Positions 59,707-64,000 of a stretch of 64,000 bases of DNA are shown piece by piece. Source of the DNA: Actinomycetes bacterium. Its GTDB lineage: Bacteria > Actinomycetota > Actinomycetes > Actinomycetales > Dermatophilaceae. Under the pieces are notes generated by a model. It did no database searches and was not told the origin of the DNA. It was given only the letters and a program-made list of their open reading frames with translations. Positions within the stretch are counted from its first letter, which is position 1. Each line of letters opens with the position of its first letter. The stretch spans positions 1 through 64,000 of the forward strand of contig JAKOPT010000027.1 of NCBI GenBank assembly GCA_029778715.1, given 5' to 3'. The translations under genes and the position numbers were made by a program.

Positions 59707-62048
59707 CCGGCGGCATCGACGTCCTCGTGCTCGCTGCCACCCGCACCCCCGTCGAGGAATCCCTCGTCCGTGACTGGGTGCGCCGCGAGGTCGAGCCGCG
59801 CTACGGCTCGACCCGGATCGTGACGCTGCCGGCCCTCGCCGCCCCGCCCGCGGCATACGCCGACTTGGGGGCCGCGCTCACCGACCCCGACCTCCTGCTC
59901 ATGCCGGCCCATGTCGTCTGGCGGCCCGGCGAGAAGGACGGGCATCGGCGGGTGCCGCTCACCGACCTACTCCGCGCCCGCAACCCCTACCACCCGGCGG
60001 CCCGGCACCAGCGCGCCATCGCCGACGGCGACCCAGACCGGGCTCCCGTCATCGCGGGCGTGCCCGCCACCGCCGGCTTCCTCCGGCAGCGGTATGCCGA
60101 GACTCACCATGGCGCCGCCGCCGGTGACGAGCAGCTGGGCCGGTTCGTCGCCCGGCGCGCCCGGCTGGGGTTGGAGCGGGCCGACCGGACCGTGCTCGGG
60201 CCGCAATTCCGCTCCCCGGGGTTCCTCACCGAGGAGATCCTGCACTCGGGGCGGTTCCGGGCCGGGCTGTCGGCGCTTGCGGCGCGGCTCGGGCCCGACG
60301 TCGCCTCGGAGGCCAAGGCGCAGGAGATCCTCGACGAACTCGCGACGGGGTGGGGGCGCCTCGCCGTCGACCTCGTGCCCCGGATCGACCGGATGGTGTT
60401 CCAGCGCGGCTTCGACCCCAACATCGACGTCGTGCCCGGCGAACTCGACCGGTTGCGCACGACCGTCGCGGGCCTGCCCGTCATCTTCTTGTGGTCGCAC
60501 CGCTCCAACCTCGACACCCGGGTGCTCAACGTCGCGCTCTACGAGAACGGGCTGCCGCTGCCGCACCTGTTCGCCGGCATCAACATGGCCTTCGGTCCCA
60601 TGGGGCCGATCTTGCGCCGGGCCGGCACCATCTTCATCCGGCGCAGTTTCGGCGGAGACGAGCTCTACAAGTACGTCCTCAAGGAGTTCGTCGGCTACCT
60701 CACCGAGAAGCGGTTCAACCTCTCGTGGTCGATCGAGGGCACCCGCTCCCGCACCGGCAAGATGCTGCCGCCCAAACTCGGCCTCCTCGGCTACACCGCC
60801 GAGGCCTATCTCGCCGGCCGGGCCGACGACATCATGCTCCAGCCGGTGTCCATCACTTTCGACCAGTTGCACGAAATCGGGGAGTATGCCGCGTACGCCC
60901 GCGGGGGACGCAAGGCGGCCGAGGGGATGGCCTGGCTCCTCGGGTTCATCAAGGCCCAGGGGGAACGGCATTTCGGCAAGATCTACGTCCGGTTCCCCGA
61001 GCCGGTGTCGATGCGCTCGTTGCTCGGGGCACCTGGCGGGGTGACGACGACCGACCCGCAAGCGCGGCAGTTGGCGTTGCAGAAGACCGCCTTCGAGGTC
61101 GCCTGGCGGATCAACGAGGCGACGCCGGTGACGTCGGTGGCGCTCGTGACGTCGGCGTTGCTCGCGGCGCGGGGGATGGCGTTGACGACGAGCCAGGTCC
61201 ACACGGCGCTGCGAGGCAACCTCGACTATCTGGAGCAGCGCGGCATACCGGTCGTCGAATCGGTCGCCGGGTTGCGCGACCTCGACGGCGTCGAGGCGAC
61301 CCTGCAAACCCTCGCCGGCCCCGGCGGCATCGTCACCCGCGTCGACGGCGCCCGCGACGTCGTCTGGCACATCACCACCGACGACCAACTCGCAGCGACC
61401 TTCTACCGCAACTCGATCATCCACGTGTTCTTGAACTCGGGCTTGTGCGAGATCGCGCTCGTCCTCGCCGCTCAGGAACCGCCCGGGCCTGGCCGAATCG
61501 AGGCGTTCTGGCGGTGGGTTATGGAGCTGCGGGATGTGCTCAAGTTCGAGTTCTATTTCAAGGATCGAGCCGAGTTCCGCCGCCAGATCGAGAGCGAAGT
61601 GGCGCGCTCCGGGGCGGACTGGGAGGAACGCCTGGCCGCCGACCCGGTCGACGTGCGCGCGCTGCTCGTCCCCCGGGCACCGCTCACGGCGGCGTTCATG
61701 CTGCGGCCCTTCATCGAGGCCTACCTCATCGTCGCCGATGTCGTCTCGCGCCTCGACGGCGAGATCGACAAGGCCGCGACGATCACGGAGGCGCTGGCCC
61801 TGGGCGAGCAGTTCCTTGCCCAGAAGCGGATCCAGTCCGCCGAACCGGTGTCGGCGCTGCTCTTCGAAACCGGTCTGAAGGTCATGGCCAACCGGGGCTT
61901 GCTCGCCGCCGCCCCCGATCGTGAGGCGCGCGTCAATGCCTTCGAGGATGAGCTGGAGGGGCGGGTGCTGGCCGCGATCATCACCATCGAGGACCTGATG
62001 TTCTCCCTGTTCGTCCGGGATCGGCAACGGCTCTCCCCGTCGGGGTGA
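59703..62048 (+). CDS. plsB: Glycerol-3-phosphate acyltransferase
   Basis: 781-residue membrane-associated enzyme that acylates glycerol 3-phosphate, the first step of phospholipid and triglyceride synthesis. The catalytic block is FLWSHRSNLDTRVLNVALYENGLPLPHLFAGINM (HX4D), with FGPMGPILRRAGTIFIRRSF, then SIEGTRSRTGKMLPPKLGLLGY, the glycerol-phosphate binding blocks of PlsB. An N-terminal extension of about 180 residues and a helical C-terminal region complete the long (bacterial PlsB) form. GTG overlaps the upstream stop (GTGA). Confidence 0.93.
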   Translation: MTGGIDVLVLAATRTPVEESLVRDWVRREVEPRYGSTRIVTLPALAAPPAAYADLGAALTDPDLLLMPAHVVWRPGEKDGHRRVPLTDLLRARNPYHPAARHQRAIADGDPDRAPVIAGVPATAGFLRQRYAETHHGAAAGDEQLGRFVARRARLGLERADRTVLGPQFRSPGFLTEEILHSGRFRAGLSALAARLGPDVASEAKAQEILDELATGWGRLAVDLVPRIDRMVFQRGFDPNIDVVPGELDRLRTTVAGLPVIFLWSHRSNLDTRVLNVALYENGLPLPHLFAGINMAFGPMGPILRRAGTIFIRRSFGGDELYKYVLKEFVGYLTEKRFNLSWSIEGTRSRTGKMLPPKLGLLGYTAEAYLAGRADDIMLQPVSITFDQLHEIGEYAAYARGGRKAAEGMAWLLGFIKAQGERHFGKIYVRFPEPVSMRSLLGAPGGVTTTDPQARQLALQKTAFEVAWRINEATPVTSVALVTSALLAARGMALTTSQVHTALRGNLDYLEQRGIPVVESVAGLRDLDGVEATLQTLAGPGGIVTRVDGARDVVWHITTDDQLAATFYRNSIIHVFLNSGLCEIALVLAAQEPPGPGRIEAFWRWVMELRDVLKFEFYFKDRAEFRRQIESEVARSGADWEERLAADPVDVRALLVPRAPLTAAFMLRPFIEAYLIVADVVSRLDGEIDKAATITEALALGEQFLAQKRIQSAEPVSALLFETGLKVMANRGLLAAAPDREARVNAFEDELEGRVLAAIITIEDLMFSLFVRDRQRLSPSG

Positions 62049-62168
62049 ACGCCGACCACGGCTGCGGTTGGGGGACGGCTCCCCAATCGGGCCGGTGTCA
62101 ATCCCACTGAGCGGGTTTGGCCCGGTGCACTCGCTTCTCCACGGCGGGGCAGATGCGAGAGTAAGGCC

Positions 62169-63068
62169 ATGGAACTGAGCAGGGACGCAATTTCAGTGAT
62201 TGTCGAGGAAGGGATCGCCCGGATCACGCTCGACGCTCCGCAGCGGCTCAACGCCGTCGATCCGCCGATGCTCGCGGCCTTTCACTTCGTACTCGACACG
62301 TTGGACCGAGACCCCCTGGTGCGGGTGATTGCCGTCGCCGGGGCCGGCCGGGGATTCTGTGCCGGCGCTGATATCGGCTCGGGTGATGTCGGCCGAGCTG
62401 GCCCTGGCCCCGGGCCGCAGTCAGGGACCGACGAGGACGAGCAAGAGCATCCCGATGGGCCGGATATGAGCGGGACGGGCAGCCCGCTTGACGGCACCCT
62501 CTTCGGGTTGGGGAAGGTGATTCGCCGGATGGCTCAAGCCCGCACGCCGATCGTGGCCCTCGTCGACGGGGTCGCGGCGGGTGCGGGGGTCTCCGTGGCC
62601 CTCGCCTGCGACTACATCTTGGCCAGTGAGGCGGCATCCTTCGTCTTGGCCTTCGCCAAGATCGGGCTCATGCCCGACGGTGGGGCGACCGCGCTGGTGG
62701 CCGCCAACATCGGGCGGGCGCGGGCGATGCGGCTGGCCCTCACCGGGGAACGGCTGGACGCGGCGACGGCCGAGCGCTGGGGGCTCGTCTCCGAACTGGT
62801 ATCGGTGGAACAGTTCGAGGCCCGCGCCCAAAAGTTGCTCTACTTCTTGGCCGCAGGCGCGCCCGCGGCGATGGCCGCGACCCGGCAAGCGATCAATGCC
62901 GCCACGCTCGATATCGAGGCCACCCTTACCCGTGAAGAGCAGGACCAGTCCGCGTTGCTGCGCACCGACGACTTCGCCGAGGGCGTCACGGCCTTCCGGG
63001 AGCGCCGCCCCGCGCGCTTCGCCAGCGCCCGACCCCTCGCGTCACCTTTTCCCGCCGCAACCACCTAA
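62169..63068 (+). CDS. Enoyl-CoA hydratase/isomerase family protein
   Basis: 299 residues, crotonase fold. GAGRGFCAGADIGSG forms the first half of the oxyanion hole; VDGVAAGAGVSVALACDYILASEAASFVLAFAKIGLMPDGGATALV the second, with a Gly-Asp/Asp-Gly catalytic region (LMPDGG). An acidic insertion GTDEDEQEHPDGPD with many Gly/Pro lies at about 80-105. It would act in fatty-acid beta-oxidation or a similar CoA pathway. ATG 62169, 120 bases after plsB; the neighbourhood parallels the M. tuberculosis plsB2 region, which also has an echA gene nearby. Confidence 0.9.
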   Translation: MELSRDAISVIVEEGIARITLDAPQRLNAVDPPMLAAFHFVLDTLDRDPLVRVIAVAGAGRGFCAGADIGSGDVGRAGPGPGPQSGTDEDEQEHPDGPDMSGTGSPLDGTLFGLGKVIRRMAQARTPIVALVDGVAAGAGVSVALACDYILASEAASFVLAFAKIGLMPDGGATALVAANIGRARAMRLALTGERLDAATAERWGLVSELVSVEQFEARAQKLLYFLAAGAPAAMAATRQAINAATLDIEATLTREEQDQSALLRTDDFAEGVTAFRERRPARFASARPLASPFPAATT

Positions 63069-63072
63069 CGTC

Positions 63073-63105
63073 CACTTCGCCCCCCAACAGTCGGGGGGCG
63101 AAGTG
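63073..63105. terminator. Hairpin after the enoyl-CoA hydratase gene
   Basis: CACTTCGCCCCCC (63073-63085) pairs with GGGGGGCGAAGTG (63093-63105) across a 7-base loop and is followed by CCCCTTTCCC. It lies five bases after the stop codon. Confidence 0.75.
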
Positions 63106-63240
63106 CCCCTTTCCCACCTGAACCTCGACCGCCACGGGCCCGCGAACGACGCCGCACGGCATACCGGCCCGACGGTGAAGGCACTCGCCAAAGGGGAACA
63201 CTCCTGACGAATCGGGGGCGACTCGGGTTACGTTGGACCG

Positions 63241-64000
63241 GTGCCCGACCGAGCGAACCCGCCCGCGCCTCGCCATGACGCGTGGTCGCCGGCCGATCTG
63301 CGCGTGTCCAAGGCCGCCGCGGGGCTGCGCATCAGCGTCGTCATCCCCGCCCGCGACGAAGAGGACACCGTCGGGGACGTCGTCGCCGCCGTCAAGGCCG
63401 CCTGGCTCGACGAGGTCCCCCTCATCGACGAGATCGTCGTCATCGACTCCGACTCCGCCGACGCCACGGCGAACCGGGCCCGGCGAGCCGGCGCGCGGGT
63501 GTATGCCGCGGCCCAGGTGCGCCCCGACCTCGGCCCGGCGCAGGGCAAAGGCGAGGCGCTGTGGAAGGCGCTGCACGTGACGGTCGGCGACATTCTCGTC
63601 TTCCTCGACGCCGACCTCATCGAGTGGGGACCCCACTTCGTGCCGGGCCTGCTCGGGCCGCTCCTCACCGAGCCGACGACTCAGTTGGTCAAGGCGCTCT
63701 ACCACCGCCCGCTCCTCGACGCCGACGGCCACGAAGCCGAAACCGGCGGCCGGGTCACCGAACTCGTCGCCCGCCCGCTCCTCGCCCTCGATGCCCCCGA
63801 ACTCGCCGGCGTCGTCCAACCCCTCGCCGGCGAGTGGGCGATCCGCCGACGACTCTTCGAATCCCTCTGGGTGCCCGTCGGATACGGCGTCGAGATCGCC
63901 GCGCTCCTCGACACCTACCGGGGCCACGGGGCCGGCGCCATCGCCCAGGTCGACCTGGGGCGGCGGGCCCACCGCCACCACCGGCACGACACCCTCGGGC
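63241..64000 (+). CDS. gpgS: Glucosyl-3-phosphoglycerate synthase, partial
   Basis: GT-A/GT81 glycosyltransferase that makes glucosyl-3-phosphoglycerate from NDP-glucose and 3-phosphoglycerate, the first step toward glucosylglycerate or methylglucose lipopolysaccharides. About 253 residues are visible from GTG 63241; the end lies beyond the window. Motifs: ISVVIPARDEEDTVGDVV, EIVVIDSDSADATANRARRAGARVY, GKGEALWKAL, the metal-binding FLDADLIEWGPHFV (DAD in place of DSD), ETGGRVTELVARPLLAL, GEWAIRRRLF and GYGVEIAALLDTY. The match with mycobacterial GpgS runs over the entire visible length. Confidence 0.93.
   Translation, partial: MPDRANPPAPRHDAWSPADLRVSKAAAGLRISVVIPARDEEDTVGDVVAAVKAAWLDEVPLIDEIVVIDSDSADATANRARRAGARVYAAAQVRPDLGPAQGKGEALWKALHVTVGDILVFLDADLIEWGPHFVPGLLGPLLTEPTTQLVKALYHRPLLDADGHEAETGGRVTELVARPLLALDAPELAGVVQPLAGEWAIRRRLFESLWVPVGYGVEIAALLDTYRGHGAGAIAQVDLGRRAHRHHRHDTLG

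Noticed and set aside
59967..62027. A 686-residue minus-strand open frame opposite plsB
   Set aside because: Same reason: a long GC-driven antisense frame against a gene with complete acyltransferase motifs.

Overview
The window is chromosomal DNA of a high-GC Actinomycetota, most likely a member of the Micrococcales close to the Intrasporangiaceae/Dermatophilaceae. The pointers are the GC-rich codon use, frequent GTG starts, many 4-base GTGA/ATGA gene overlaps, and family-restricted genes: a DUF222 (13E12-type) HNH protein, DUF3073, DUF3151, an actinobacterial HelD/HelR motor, an F420-dependent glucose-6-phosphate dehydrogenase, GpgS and a 6C-type small RNA. I saw no rRNA or tRNA gene, no insertion sequence with a transposase and no true CRISPR array.

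Layout. 0-3.5 kb: 5' end of a DUF222 protein, then a VWA/FHA-zinc-ribbon pair. 3.5-9.1 kb: ABC-F protein, then an ABC-2 exporter with its own histidine kinase and LuxR-type regulator. 9.2-18.9 kb: DedA protein, a polar amino-acid ABC importer, SpoU methyltransferase, alkyltransferase-like protein, PlsC, GNAT, AT3 acyltransferase and class II aldolase. 19.2-22.7 kb: an accessory island (ParD-like/zeta pair, HEPN protein, an unknown protein, and an XRE-ImmA protein) bracketed by copies of one repeat. 22.9-31.7 kb: DUF3151, purA, helR, 6C RNA, purD, a GNAT, a MenC/NSAR enzyme and purC. 31.8-33.6 kb: MazEF-type pair, a DinB-like relic and a DUF3800 protein. 34.4-48.1 kb: a large single-chain PurL, small metabolic genes, then purF and purM with a nuclease-like gene wedged between them by two matching hairpins. 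48-55.5 kb: a beta-propeller protein, an NCS1 transporter/isochorismatase/GNAT operon, DUF3073, DUF1345, Fgd and YceI. 55.7-64 kb: a CoA-transferase/racemase and a glycerolipid operon (degenerate WS/DGAT-like, HAD-PlsC fusion, PlsB, enoyl-CoA hydratase), then the start of gpgS.

Six purine genes (purA, purD, purC, purL, purF, purM) are scattered through the middle 25 kb, together with a putative secreted 5'-nucleotidase.

The most unusual property is the repeat landscape. (1) The heptamer GTATGCC/GGCATAC is strongly over-represented everywhere, in all reading frames, at the price of codons that are rare here. (2) A 32-bp hairpin repeat, called R1 here, occurs about ten times, alone, in head-to-head pairs, in a 72-bp tandem array, and once in frame inside a gene. 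(3) A repeat of about 123 bp (R2) occurs in clusters on both strands. (4) A near-perfect palindrome carrying A5/T5 tracts (R3) occurs four times. (5) A 50-bp palindrome (R5) lies beside R2 clusters. R1 brackets one accessory island and R3 brackets another gene, which suggests that these repeats mark sites of gain and loss.
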